A stretch of 64,000 nucleotides of DNA from Gammaproteobacteria bacterium (lineage in GTDB: Bacteria > Pseudomonadota > Gammaproteobacteria > Pseudomonadales > Azotimanducaceae), in contig JAPOVK010000014.1 of assembly GCA_026708185.1 (NCBI GenBank), positions 1-64,000 of the forward strand, written 5' to 3'. The position numbers and the translations under genes are program-made. The notes under the pieces were generated by a model. It was given only the letters and a program-made list of their open reading frames with translations, was not told the origin of the DNA and ran no database searches. Shown in pieces: positions 1 to 10,067 of the stretch; the first letter of the stretch is position 1, and the number at the start of each line of letters is the position of its first letter.

Positions 1-445
1 CAACGCGGGTGACGGGATGGTGCGGACCGCCCATATTACGCCCGAAGAACCGCTGCTTCGGTCGATAGCCGTCGCAGCCGCCGGACTCGACGCAGGCGTC
101 CCACTCGTCGAACGTCACCTCGTAGACACCCATCGCGAACGCATAGCCGATCGTCACGCTGTGGGCCGGTCGCTCGTTCGCGTGACGCCCTGCTTCGGTA
201 TCCGGTGAGCCCATCAAGAACGTCCCCGGCGGCAGCACGACCATCTCGGGACACCGCGGGCAATCCCGGAAACGGGAGCCGGGCGGGTGGCTGGTCTGGC
301 CATCGCTGTTCATCGACATCCCCTCGCCCCCCGCCGCTGTTTCGGACGCATTCCGACCATCCACGGGCGAAGCCGCGAAGCAGGCGAGCGTGACAGAGAG
401 TGTCAAGCGGCACCCCGCCGACCGGGTGGCTGTCGCTGTGGACAT
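1..445 (-). CDS. Formylglycine-generating-enzyme-like (FGE-sulfatase domain) protein, partial at left edge
   Basis: Reading the minus strand from an ATG at 445, the frame stays open to the window edge. After a Ser/Thr-rich start and a short hydrophobic stretch comes the family's opening motif: [18 protein letters not shown], then [19 protein letters not shown], then [12 protein letters not shown]. This is the N-terminal part of the FGE/SUMF1 fold, used by formylglycine-generating enzymes and many copper- or iron-dependent oxygenases and structural relatives. The catalytic C-terminal half lies outside the window, so activity cannot be judged. A stop at 488-490 limits the start. ATG 319 has a better purine-rich leader and is an alternative that would remove the possible signal peptide. 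The fold is clear; the function is open. Confidence 0.72.
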   Translation of the reverse strand, partial: MSTATATRSAGCRLTLSVTLACFAASPVDGRNASETAAGGEGMSMNSDGQTSHPPGSRFRDCPRCPEMVVLPPGTFLMGSPDTEAGRHANERPAHSVTIGYAFAMGVYEVTFDEWDACVESGGCDGYRPKQRFFGRNMGGPHHPVTRV

Positions 446-546
446 GGCTAATACCGGTGTATGGTTTGGCAGAGCATCGCCGCCGCTCTAGCGCATCGGC
501 AACCCCTGTCGTCCGGGTGCCACCATACGGGCCCTGCGAGCGTCCT

Positions 547-1698
547 CTAGCGACACCCCGGTATCTCGCGCCCGCGGCAGACGACCAGCGCCCGCCTTTG
601 CAGCGCGCCCAGGTCGGTCAACGGGTCGCCGTCAACAAGGACCAGATCGGCGACCAGGCCCTCGCGCAGGGTGCCCGTCACATGCCCGAGTTCCAAGGCG
701 TCGGCGCTTGCGCTCGTGGCTGACTTCAAGGTGTCGAGCGGCGACAACTCGGCCAGTCGCGCGAACACGGGCAATGCCTTGGCCAGGTCCTCGTGCCGCA
801 CCCGCGGAATACCCGCATCGGTGGATGCGATCAGCCGGCATCCAGCCGCTTTCATGCCGCGCATGTTCTCGGTGACCCGGGCGGCGAACTCGGCGCCGAA
901 CCGCGCCCATCCGGCGTTGACCGTCGGCGAAATCCAGGTGCCTCGCCGGGCGATTTCCGCCGCCACCGCGGGATCGTACGGCTCGCGGGCGCCGCTCTCG
1001 CCGATCCACGAGCAGTGTTCGATGGTGCGGACACCCGCGTGGGCCGCGTTCTCGATGCCCGGCGTGCCGTGGCAATGCGCGGCTACGTGCAGCCCGAGGG
1101 CGTTCGCCGCGGCGACGATCGCCTTGGTCTCGGCCGCGTCGAACTGGGCGTCCTTGGGCCGACTGCCGGGCGTCTGCATGCCGCCGGTCGCCATGAGCTT
1201 GATGAGATCAACGCCGTGCTCGTGCTGGCGCCGGATGATCGCCCTGGCCGCGTCGACGTCGGGGGCTTCGCCGCCCCAGAAATGGCAGTGACCGCCCACC
1301 GACGTCACCGGCTGGCCCGCGCAAAGCAGGCGCGGACCGGCAATCTCGCCGGCGTTGATGCGGTCACGCAATTCCAGCTCCAGCCAATTGCCGCCACCCA
1401 AGTCGCGCGCGGTCGTAATGCCGGCCCGGACCATCGCTTCGGCGCGACGAACCATCTTCTCCCGAAGCGTCTCGTCGTCCTGGGCCAACTGGTCCGCGAC
1501 GGACATCAACTCCGGGTCGAGCACCATGTGCACGTGCGCATCGATCAACCCCGGGATCGCCGTCAGGCCACTGCAATCGCGACCGCCTGGCGAGCGTCCG
1601 ATGGCGCGGATGCGCTCGCCTTCGACGGTGATCGAGTCGGCGTCAAGGTAGCCGTCGGCAATGCCGTCCCAAATGCGCAGATTGCTGTACACAGGCAT
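547..1698 (-). CDS. Amidohydrolase-superfamily metal-dependent hydrolase (imidazolonepropionase/prolidase-like)
   Basis: A 383-residue cytosolic TIM-barrel hydrolase. Visible metal and catalytic residues are DAHVH (His55, His57), Lys167 in IKLMATGG, AAHCHG (His208/His210), IEHCS (His228) and STDAG (Asp294). This is the usual five-ligand set of the imidazolonepropionase-like branch, which hydrolyses cyclic amides or Xaa-Pro peptides. The substrate is unknown. The open frame runs further upstream, but ATG 1698 fits the family N-terminus and sits two bases after the stop of yjbQ, so the two genes form one unit. Beside the thiamine operon it could act on a pyrimidine or thiazole breakdown product, but that is inference. 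Confidence 0.85.
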   Translation of the reverse strand: MPVYSNLRIWDGIADGYLDADSITVEGERIRAIGRSPGGRDCSGLTAIPGLIDAHVHMVLDPELMSVADQLAQDDETLREKMVRRAEAMVRAGITTARDLGGGNWLELELRDRINAGEIAGPRLLCAGQPVTSVGGHCHFWGGEAPDVDAARAIIRRQHEHGVDLIKLMATGGMQTPGSRPKDAQFDAAETKAIVAAANALGLHVAAHCHGTPGIENAAHAGVRTIEHCSWIGESGAREPYDPAVAAEIARRGTWISPTVNAGWARFGAEFAARVTENMRGMKAAGCRLIASTDAGIPRVRHEDLAKALPVFARLAELSPLDTLKSATSASADALELGHVTGTLREGLVADLVLVDGDPLTDLGALQRRALVVCRGREIPGCR

Positions 1699-1700
1699 GG

Positions 1701-2123
1701 TCAGCTCAGCAGGTTCACGATGACCCGACGCTCGTTCCGACGATGCCGGTGTTCCCACAGGAAGACGCCCTGCCAGGTGCCGAGCGCCAAGCGCCCGTCC
1801 ATGATCGGTATCGACAGGTGGGTCTGCGTCAGCGCGCTCTTGATGTGGGCGGGCATGTCGTCGGCACCCTCTTCGACGTGCGTATAGCGCACAGCGTCGT
1901 CGCCGGTGTCGCCTTCTGGCACGACCCGGGCAAGGAAGGCCTCGAGGTCTCGTTGCACGGCCGGGTCGGCGTTTTCCTGGATGATCAGGCTCGCCGACGT
2001 GTGGCGGATGTAGACGGTCGCGAGTCCGTCGGTTAGGCCGCTAGTCGCGACCACCGCCGCGACATCCGGCGTGATCTCGTAGAGGCCCTGCCCGTTGACC
2101 GCGATCGACAGTTCCGTGTTCAT
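1701..2123 (-). CDS. yjbQ: YjbQ/UPF0047 family protein (secondary thiamine-phosphate synthase)
   Basis: A 140-residue protein matching the small YjbQ family over its full length. It carries YIRHTSASLIIQENADP near residues 38-54, DDMPAHIKSAL near 88-98 and the C-terminal signature GRLALGTWQGVFLWEHR. The conserved histidines in HTSAS and MPAHI form the presumed metal or phosphate site. E. coli YjbQ has weak thiamine-phosphate synthase activity that can replace ThiE, which explains the family's current name. Here it lies 64 bp from, and divergent to, a thi operon that already has two ThiE-like genes, which strengthens the link to thiamine. It is followed directly by an amidohydrolase gene. Confidence 0.9.
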   Translation of the reverse strand: MNTELSIAVNGQGLYEITPDVAAVVATSGLTDGLATVYIRHTSASLIIQENADPAVQRDLEAFLARVVPEGDTGDDAVRYTHVEEGADDMPAHIKSALTQTHLSIPIMDGRLALGTWQGVFLWEHRHRRNERRVIVNLLS

Positions 2124-2187
2124 GCATAAGGCCGTCCGTACAGGCCGCTAGAATAGTCCAATAGCTTGACCGTCACCTGTCGAAGCC

Positions 2188-2973
2188 GTGAACTGCGTGC
2201 TGACCATAGCGGGCTCGGACTCCGGAGCGGCCTCGGGAATCCAGGCCGACCTCAAGTCCATCGCGGCCCATGGCGGCTACGGCGTCACCGTCCTGACCGC
2301 GGTGACGGCCCAGAGCACGGACGCGGTGACGGCCACGCTGCCAGTCCCGGCAGCGGTGGTGACGGCACAGATCGACGCGGTGCGGGCCGGTTTCGAAGTC
2401 GCCGCCGTGAAGAGCGGGATGCTGGTGGACACCGAGCGGGTCACCGCCGTGGCCCGCGTTCTTGGCGCCTGGCAGCCGCCGAACTACGTCCTCGACCCGG
2501 TGATCGTCTCGACGTCCGGCCACACGCTGCTGTCGCCTGCGGGCGTGGAAGCGATGGTCGGCGAACTGTTGCCGCTCGCCGCCCTGGTCACGCCGAATGT
2601 CGGCGAGGCCGAACGGCTTGCCGGGTTGAAGATCGCGTCTGTCAGCGACGCCCATGCTGCCGGCGAGATCATCCTCCGGCACGGTTGCGGCGCGGTGTTG
2701 ATCAAGGGCGGTCACCTCGGCTCATCCCCCGCGACAGATGTGCTGATCCACCCGGGCGGTACGCTGATTCTCCATGGCGACTTCGTTGCCGATGCCCGGC
2801 CACGCGGTACCGGCTGTACGCTGTCCGCCGCCATCGCAGCGCGTCTGGGCCGGGGCGACTCGCTCGCTGAGGCGGTCGCAAGCGCGAAGGGCTACGTCGG
2901 CAGCGCCATCCGTCACGCCGCCGCTACCGGCGACCGCCTGCTTGATCACTTCCACGCGATGGGCACCGTGTGA
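2188..2973 (+). CDS. thiD: Hydroxymethylpyrimidine/phosphomethylpyrimidine kinase ThiD
   Basis: 261 residues, normal length for ThiD, which phosphorylates HMP and then HMP-P to give HMP-PP for thiamine synthesis. The ribokinase-fold markers are present: AGSDSGAASGIQADLK near the N-terminus (substrate pocket), AVKSGML, DPVIVSTSG, TPNVGEAERL, and the anion-hole motif RGTGCTLSAAIA near residue 211. The start is GTG at 2188; no upstream ATG fits. It opens the plus-strand thiamine operon, and its TGA overlaps the GTG of thiE. No riboswitch is visible in front of it, so control may be by the promoter shared with divergent yjbQ. Confidence 0.95.
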   Translation: MNCVLTIAGSDSGAASGIQADLKSIAAHGGYGVTVLTAVTAQSTDAVTATLPVPAAVVTAQIDAVRAGFEVAAVKSGMLVDTERVTAVARVLGAWQPPNYVLDPVIVSTSGHTLLSPAGVEAMVGELLPLAALVTPNVGEAERLAGLKIASVSDAHAAGEIILRHGCGAVLIKGGHLGSSPATDVLIHPGGTLILHGDFVADARPRGTGCTLSAAIAARLGRGDSLAEAVASAKGYVGSAIRHAAATGDRLLDHFHAMGTV

Positions 2974-3602
2974 CGCCTATGGACGTTCCTCGCCTGCATG
3001 TCATCACTGACGAGACCGTACAGGACCGCTACGGCCATGCGGCCCTGGCACGGCTCGCTCTCGCCGGCGGTGCGGACGCCGTGCAGTTCCGCGAGAAGCG
3101 GCCTTGGACCACGGGACAGCTCGTTGACGTGGGACGAGCCATCGTGACCGCCTGCCGAGAGGCGAACGCGGTGGCTGTGATCAACGATCGGGCCGATGTG
3201 GCCTTGACCACAGGCGCCGGCGGATTGCACCTCGGCCGGGACGATCTCGACGTCGCCTCGGCACGACGGATCCTCGGTGCCGCGGTGCTGATCGGGGGAA
3301 CGGCGAATAGCTACGACGAAGCCATGGCCGTGGCCGATACGGACGTCGACTACCTCGGCGTCGGCCCCGTCTACGGCACGCGATCGAAGGCAAACCCCGC
3401 GCCCGTAATGGGGCTCGAGACGCTGGCCCGGATCGCCCGCGGGACGCCGAAACCGGTCGTCGCCATCGGCGGCGTCACGGCGATGCGCATACCGGAGACC
3501 ATGCAGACCGGGGTCCACGGCGTCGCCGTGCTGTCCGACGTCGTCATCGCGGACGACCCGGTCAGTTCTACCCGCGCATGCCGCGCCGGTTTGCCGGGCT
3601 AG
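2970..3602 (+). CDS. thiE: Thiamine-phosphate synthase ThiE
   Basis: 210 residues. Joins HMP-PP and carboxythiazole phosphate to thiamine phosphate. Motifs along the TIM barrel: AVQFREK (about 37-43), VINDRADVAL, LHLGRDDL, DYLGVGPVYGTRSK (phosphate and thiazole binding) and AIGGVTAMR near the C-terminus. The GTG at 2970 overlaps the thiD stop; an ATG three codons in (2979) is equally possible. The very C-terminus is Arg-rich and less typical. It is followed after three bases by a second ThiE/TenI-type gene. Confidence 0.94.
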   Translation: MTPMDVPRLHVITDETVQDRYGHAALARLALAGGADAVQFREKRPWTTGQLVDVGRAIVTACREANAVAVINDRADVALTTGAGGLHLGRDDLDVASARRILGAAVLIGGTANSYDEAMAVADTDVDYLGVGPVYGTRSKANPAPVMGLETLARIARGTPKPVVAIGGVTAMRIPETMQTGVHGVAVLSDVVIADDPVSSTRACRAGLPG

Positions 3603-3605
3603 CAC

Positions 3606-4229
3606 ATGTCAGGCGGGAAGCATGGGCCACCGCGGCTCTACGTGATCGCCGACGTGGCCTACATGGGAGACCTACGGGCCTGGCTCGACCTCCTCAGGCA
3701 ACTGAATGATGCCGCCGGACAACATCGATTCATCGTCCAAGTGCGCGCAGCCAGGCTCGAGGGTGAGGAGTTCATAGGTGCCGTTGGCGAGGCGCGTCAC
3801 ATCATGAACGGCCCGAGTCCCGTGGTCCTCAACGGCCCCGGCAACGTGGCCACCGAACTCGGCTACGACGGCGTGCATTGGCCGGAGTCCCGAATCCCAG
3901 TCACGGCCCCCGCGGGCGGACCAGCCTTTCGGACCGCCGCCGTCCATTCCATCGCCGCGATCCGCAGGGCCGAGCGCGCAGCCGCCACGGCGCTGGTATA
4001 CAGCCCCGTCTTTTCGCCATCGTGGAAGCCGGCAGAGGCCGCGGGCCTCGAGGGCCTCAGTAATGCGGTCGCGGCCACCGACTTGCCTGTCTACGCCCTT
4101 GGGGGCGTCTCCCTTGAGCGCACATCGGCCTGCTTGGAAGCCGGCGCTCATGGGGTCGCCACGGTCTCGGGCATTGCGACCGGAGACGCCGGGAGCGCGG
4201 TCGCTGCATACGTCAGCATCACTGGTTGA
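3606..4229 (+). CDS. tenI: ThiE/TenI-superfamily protein, probable thiazole tautomerase-like paralogue
   Basis: 207 residues with the same barrel as ThiE but diverged: the QFREK pyrophosphate motif reads VQVRAAR, while VYSPVFSPSWKP, YALGGVS and GAHGVATVSGI remain. A histidine in AAVHSIAAI matches the region of the active-site His of Bacillus TenI, which aromatises the thiazole tautomer made by ThiG and does not make thiamine phosphate. Its place between thiE and the riboswitch-led thiC-thiO-thiS-thiG genes fits a tautomerase role. Assignment as TenI and not a second ThiE rests on these motif changes and is moderately secure. Confidence 0.75.
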   Translation: MSGGKHGPPRLYVIADVAYMGDLRAWLDLLRQLNDAAGQHRFIVQVRAARLEGEEFIGAVGEARHIMNGPSPVVLNGPGNVATELGYDGVHWPESRIPVTAPAGGPAFRTAAVHSIAAIRRAERAAATALVYSPVFSPSWKPAEAAGLEGLSNAVAATDLPVYALGGVSLERTSACLEAGAHGVATVSGIATGDAGSAVAAYVSITG

Positions 4230-4261
4230 CGACCGGTACACCGCCCCTATACTCGACGACA

Positions 4262-6315
<2,054 letters not shown>

Positions 6316-6317
6316 GC

Positions 6318-6338
6318 GCGCGTCGCTACGCGACGCGC
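6318..6338 (+). terminator. Perfect GC-rich hairpin between thiC and thiO
   Basis: GCGCGTCGC-tac-GCGACGCGC, a perfect 9-bp stem with a 3-base loop, starts three bases after the thiC stop. There is no U-tract, so it may be a weak terminator, an mRNA-stability element or one of the GC-tipped hairpins described under findings. It leaves about 49 bases before thiO. Confidence 0.5.
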
Positions 6339-6387
6339 CGGCGGAGAAACTGATCAACTGCAACATGAAGAGCAGTCGAGCAAACTA

Positions 6388-7389
6388 ATGCCCACGGTCG
6401 CGATCGCTGGCGCCGGCCTCATGGGCCGGCTGATCGGCTGGCAGCTCGTCAAGCGCGGCGTCGACGTGACGCTCTACGAGCGCACGCCGCGCCACGCGCC
6501 GGCGAGCGCCGCCCACGTGGCGGCGGCGATGCTGGCACCGACCAGCGAGTTGCCGGATTCCGGCGACGCGGTCTTCGCCATGGGCCAGCAGAGCCTGCGC
6601 GCCTGGCCCGCCATGCTCGACGAACTCGGCGTGCCCTACGGCATCGACGGCTCTCTATTGGTGGCGCACGGGCCCGATGGACCGCTGCTCGACAAGTTCT
6701 ACAGATCGCTTGGCGCGCATGGCAGGACCGAGGCGCAATTGCTCGACGCGGTCGGTATCGCCGACCTCGAACCGGCTTTGGCCGGACGATTCGAACGCGG
6801 GCTCTATTTGCCGCACGAGGGCTGGTTGGACAACCGCGCCCTGCTGGCTGCCCTCGAGGGTCGCTGCGGGACGATCCGGTTTGGCGAGTGCGTCGATCCC
6901 GGGCGGCTGGACGCTGACTTCGTCGTCGATTGCCGGGGCGTCGCGGCCGGCTTTGCCGAACTGCGCGGCGTGCGCGGCGAAGCCATTCGACTGCACGCGC
7001 CCGAAGTGGACCTGAGACGGCCCGTCCGGCTGATGCACCCGCGCTACCAACTCTACGTCGCACCGCGAACAGGACGGCACTACGTTGTCGGCGCGACGCA
7101 ACTCGAGAGCGAGTCCACCCGGGCAACGACCGTGCGCAGTGCGCTCGAGCTGCTCTCCGCGGCGTTCGCGCTGCACCCCGGCTTCGCGGAAGCGGAGATC
7201 ACCGAGCTATGCGCGGGCCTGCGCCCGGCGTATCCGGACAATCTGCCGCGGGTCGAGTGGCACCGGGGCGTGTTGCGCGTCAACGGCCTCTATCGGCACG
7301 GGTTCCTGATCGCGCCGACCGTCGCGCAGCAGGCCATCGAGGAAATCGAACGATGCATGTATTCGTCAACGGCGACCGCATCCGCCTAG
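6388..7389 (+). CDS. thiO: Glycine oxidase ThiO (FAD-dependent)
   Basis: 333 residues. ThiO oxidises glycine to dehydroglycine, which ThiG uses to build the thiazole ring. The dinucleotide-binding motif AGAGLMGRLIGWQL is at residues 7-20, followed by YERTPR at the end of the second strand. The C-terminal DAO-family signature appears as VVGATQLE, CAGLRPAYPDNLPRV and VNGLYRHGFLIAPT. It overlaps thiS by 37 bases, so the two are translated together. Use of ThiO and not the radical enzyme ThiH suggests an oxygen-using organism. Confidence 0.92.
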   Translation: MPTVAIAGAGLMGRLIGWQLVKRGVDVTLYERTPRHAPASAAHVAAAMLAPTSELPDSGDAVFAMGQQSLRAWPAMLDELGVPYGIDGSLLVAHGPDGPLLDKFYRSLGAHGRTEAQLLDAVGIADLEPALAGRFERGLYLPHEGWLDNRALLAALEGRCGTIRFGECVDPGRLDADFVVDCRGVAAGFAELRGVRGEAIRLHAPEVDLRRPVRLMHPRYQLYVAPRTGRHYVVGATQLESESTRATTVRSALELLSAAFALHPGFAEAEITELCAGLRPAYPDNLPRVEWHRGVLRVNGLYRHGFLIAPTVAQQAIEEIERCMYSSTATASA

Positions 7390-7550
7390 ACACCGACCTC
7401 CTGGCGGAGATCGTCGAAGCACTCGGCTTCGGCGACCGAAAGGTCGTGGTAGCGGTCAACGAGACGTTCGTGGCGAAGACCGAGTGGCCGTCCTACCAAG
7501 TCAGCAGCGAGGACCGGCTCGACATCCTGTCGGCCATGCAAGGAGGTTGA
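7353..7550 (+). CDS. thiS: Sulfur carrier protein ThiS
   Basis: A 65-residue ubiquitin-like protein that starts [10 protein letters not shown] and ends in the obligatory Gly-Gly (AMQGG). ThiF-type enzymes adenylate this C-terminus, which then carries sulfur as thiocarboxylate to ThiG. The start is ATG 7353, inside the 3' end of thiO in another frame. The last two glycine codons are part of the AGGAGG Shine-Dalgarno for thiG. No thiF is present in the window, so the activating enzyme must be elsewhere, perhaps MoeB. Confidence 0.95.
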   Translation: MHVFVNGDRIRLDTDLLAEIVEALGFGDRKVVVAVNETFVAKTEWPSYQVSSEDRLDILSAMQGG

Positions 7551-7551
7551 A

Positions 7552-8397
7552 TTGAGCGAGGCGCTGGTCAACGTCGACTTGCCGCCACCCGCGGGGGTGT
7601 CGCATCCCGACCCGTGGCAGGTCTATGGACAAACGCTCAACAGCCGGCTGCTGCTCGGTACCGCCCGTTACCCCTCGCCAGCCGTCATGGCCGACGCGGT
7701 CAAGGCCTCCGGCGCGGACGTGCTGACACTGTCGTTGCGCCGACAGTCACCCGAGCAACTCGGCGGCGGCTCCATCTGGGACCACATCAAGGGCCTAGGC
7801 TGTCGCTTGCTGCCCAACACCGCCGGCTGCCATTCCGCCAAGGAAGCCGTGACCCTGGCCCAGATGAGTCGCGAGATCTTCGAGACCGACTGGTTGAAGC
7901 TCGAGGTCACCGGGGACGACTACAACCTGCAGCCCGATCCGTACGAACTGATCGACGCCGCCCGCCAACTCGTGAAGCTTGGGTTCAAGGTGTTCGCATA
8001 CACCACCGACGACCTCGTGGTATGCACGCGCCTGCGCGATCTCGGTTGCGAGGTCGTGATGCCCTGGGGCGCGCCGATCGGCACCGGCAAGGGACTGACC
8101 GACCCGTACGCCTTGGAGACGTTGCGCGCGAGGCTCCCCGGCGTGTCGCTTGTCGTCGACGCAGGCCTCGGCCTGCCGTCCCACGCTGCGCGCGTGCTGG
8201 AGATGGGTTTCGACGGCGTATTGCTGAACACCGCCGTGGCCAGGGCCGACGATCCCGTCCGCATGGCCGCAGCGTTCGGCAAGGCCGTGGCGGCGGGCCG
8301 CCTGGCGTACAACGCCGGCGCCATGGCGGAGAGCGAAACCGCGCGTCCTTCGACGCCGGTGGTGGGTACGCCGTTCTGGCAGACCTCGAACGAGTAG
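7552..8397 (+). CDS. thiG: Thiazole synthase ThiG
   Basis: 281 residues, slightly longer than usual because of a 25-residue N-terminal tail. ThiG condenses 1-deoxyxylulose 5-phosphate, dehydroglycine and ThiS thiocarboxylate. Motifs: [14 protein letters not shown] (about 34-47), [15 protein letters not shown], and [16 protein letters not shown], which holds the Schiff-base lysine. Phosphate-binding loops follow at [12 protein letters not shown] and [12 protein letters not shown]. The start is TTG at 7552, chosen because AGGAGG at 7541-7546 lies five bases upstream and no ATG is near. Last gene of the thiamine operon. Confidence 0.95.
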   Translation: MSEALVNVDLPPPAGVSHPDPWQVYGQTLNSRLLLGTARYPSPAVMADAVKASGADVLTLSLRRQSPEQLGGGSIWDHIKGLGCRLLPNTAGCHSAKEAVTLAQMSREIFETDWLKLEVTGDDYNLQPDPYELIDAARQLVKLGFKVFAYTTDDLVVCTRLRDLGCEVVMPWGAPIGTGKGLTDPYALETLRARLPGVSLVVDAGLGLPSHAARVLEMGFDGVLLNTAVARADDPVRMAAAFGKAVAAGRLAYNAGAMAESETARPSTPVVGTPFWQTSNE

Positions 8398-8400
8398 GCA

Positions 8401-8419
8401 CGCCTCGTCAGTCGAGGCG
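8401..8419. terminator. Hairpin between convergent thiG and maoC-like genes
   Basis: CGCCTCG-tcagt-CGAGGCG, a perfect 7-bp stem, lies between the thiG stop (8397) and the stop of the minus-strand gene at 8424. The position suits a bidirectional terminator, but neither side has a U-tract. Confidence 0.5.
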
Positions 8420-8423
8420 CCGG

Positions 8424-8894
8424 TCAGAACACCAATCGCCCGAGGCTCTCAGCCACGCAGCAGGGCTTCTCCTGCCCTTCGACCTCGACCACGACCTCGT
8501 TCATGGTCTCGATCATGCCGCCCTTGATTTCGGCGCGCTTCAACGTGCTGGTGGTCCGAATCCGGGCGCCTACAGGGACCGGTGCCGGGAAGCGGACGCG
8601 GTCGAAGCCGTAGTTGATCGACAGCTTCTGGCCCTCGAGCCTCGGGGTGCTTTCGGCGACGGCGCGCGGCAGATGCCCCATCATCGACAGCGTCAGGTGG
8701 CCGTGGGCGATCGTCGTTCCGAAGGGGCCGGCCTTGGCGCGCTCCTCGTCGATGTGGATCCATTGGTGGTCGAGGGTCACGTCGGCGAAGTCGTTGATGC
8801 GGTCCTGGGTGACTTCGAACCAGTTGCTCGGCGTCCCCGGCACGTCGATCCGCGCGCTCAAGGTCAGAAGCGCGTCTTGCATGGCATCGGACAT
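8424..8894 (-). CDS. MaoC-like (R)-specific enoyl-CoA hydratase family protein
   Basis: 156 residues with a single hot-dog fold of the NodN/MaoC type. The hydratase motif is clear: FADVTLDHQWIHIDEERA (Asp and His catalytic pair), then GPFGTTIAHGHLTLSMM. The family hydrates trans-2-enoyl-CoA to (R)-3-hydroxyacyl-CoA in fatty-acid or polyester metabolism. The open frame extends to 9050, but ATG 8894 follows an AAGGAGA Shine-Dalgarno and gives the normal N-terminus. Convergent with thiG; no functional link to its neighbours is evident. Confidence 0.88.
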   Translation of the reverse strand: MSDAMQDALLTLSARIDVPGTPSNWFEVTQDRINDFADVTLDHQWIHIDEERAKAGPFGTTIAHGHLTLSMMGHLPRAVAESTPRLEGQKLSINYGFDRVRFPAPVPVGARIRTTSTLKRAEIKGGMIETMNEVVVEVEGQEKPCCVAESLGRLVF

Positions 8895-8928
8895 GGAAGC
8901 GTCTCCTTGGGTGTCGGCGCGCGAGCCT

Positions 8929-8944
8929 AACACGCGCGCGTGTT
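8929..8944. repeat. 16-bp perfect palindrome in the maoC/DUF3500 intergenic region
   Basis: AACACGCG-CGCGTGTT, a perfect inverted repeat without a loop, lies 35 bases upstream of the maoC-like start and 67 bases before the divergent DUF3500 gene. Such symmetry can mark a dimeric regulator site. No other copy was noticed. Confidence 0.35.
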
Positions 8945-9010
8945 TACACGCGCCGTGGCTTCGCGATCCGCCAATGCTATGGTCCGTGCACGAAGCCACG
9001 GGGAGAGGCC

Positions 9011-10045
9011 ATGCATCCATCGACCGCTTCAGCTTTGGCGTTTGCCGCAATCGTCATGGCCGCATCCGCGGCGGCGGCCCAGACGCCGCTCAGCGATGCC
9101 GCGTCGAGCTTTCTCGCCACCTTGAACGCCGACGAGCACGCGGAGGCGACATGGCCTTTCCAGGACCGCGAGAGGTTGGGCATCCACTACGCGCCGGTCG
9201 ACCTCGAGGGCTTGCGTCATGGCGGCCTCGAAGCCCCCAAGCACCAAGCGGGCGAAGATCTACTCGCCCGCACGTTGTCCGCGCGTGGACTCGAGAAGGT
9301 CCGGGCGATCCGCCTGCTCGAACGCGATGTCCGTGCGCTGGAGGCCGGCCTGTCGCGACCGGCGGGTTTTCGCGATCCGGGCCGCTACCACTGGGCGTTC
9401 TTCGGCACACCGACCGTCGACGCGCCTTGGGGATACCGCTACGAGGGCCATCACCTGTCGCTCAACATCACGGCCGTGCCCGACAAGCCCGCAGCCAGTC
9501 TGCCGTTGTTCCTCGGTGCCCAGCCGCGCGAAGTGCCGGCCGGACTCCCGTCCGCTGGCGTCGCAGCGCTCGGCAAGGAGGAAGCGCTTGCCCGGGAACT
9601 CTACGCCAGCCTCGATGACGATCAACGCGACCTTGCGACGCTGCCGTTCAAGGCCGGCCGCGGGCACATGGTCGGACAGGTTCCGACGCTTGCGAGCCCG
9701 GCCCCGGTCGGACTGCCCTTCCCGCGCATGATGCCGGCGCAGCAAGGCCAGTTGATTGCGCTGCTCCGCGAGTTCGCGACCTTCTGGAACACCGCCATCG
9801 CAGCGGAGCGCCTCGCGGAGATCGATGCGGCCCGCGACAGCCTGCACTTCGCCTTCGTCGCGCGCGATGATCCGCCGTTCTCCTTCTACGTCCGGATCCA
9901 GGGGCAGGGCGTGCTGCTGGAGATCGACAACACCGCGGGTGGCGACCATGTGCACGCCGTGTGGCATCGCCCCGGCGACGATTTCGGACAAAACCTGCTG
10001 GCCGCACATCTCCGTCAACACCACCGAGCCATTGCAAGTCAATAA
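9011..10045 (+). CDS. DUF3500 family secreted protein
   Basis: 344 residues. The first 23 residues form a signal peptide (MHPSTASALAFAAIVMAASA, then AAAQ). The mature part matches DUF3500: an N-terminal FLATLNADEHAEATWPF, a middle YHWAFFGTP and WGYRYEGHHLSLNIT, and a C-terminal FAFVARDDPPFSFYVRIQG with DHVHAVWH. The family is common in marine and soil bacteria and has no established function; the many conserved His, Trp and Tyr suggest a binding or enzymatic role outside the cytoplasm. Starts at ATG 9011 after a GGGGAGA leader. Followed after 22 bases by a methyltransferase gene. Confidence 0.85.
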   Translation: MHPSTASALAFAAIVMAASAAAAQTPLSDAASSFLATLNADEHAEATWPFQDRERLGIHYAPVDLEGLRHGGLEAPKHQAGEDLLARTLSARGLEKVRAIRLLERDVRALEAGLSRPAGFRDPGRYHWAFFGTPTVDAPWGYRYEGHHLSLNITAVPDKPAASLPLFLGAQPREVPAGLPSAGVAALGKEEALARELYASLDDDQRDLATLPFKAGRGHMVGQVPTLASPAPVGLPFPRMMPAQQGQLIALLREFATFWNTAIAAERLAEIDAARDSLHFAFVARDDPPFSFYVRIQGQGVLLEIDNTAGGDHVHAVWHRPGDDFGQNLLAAHLRQHHRAIASQ

Positions 10046-10067
10046 ATCAAGCCTTTAGGAACGAAAC

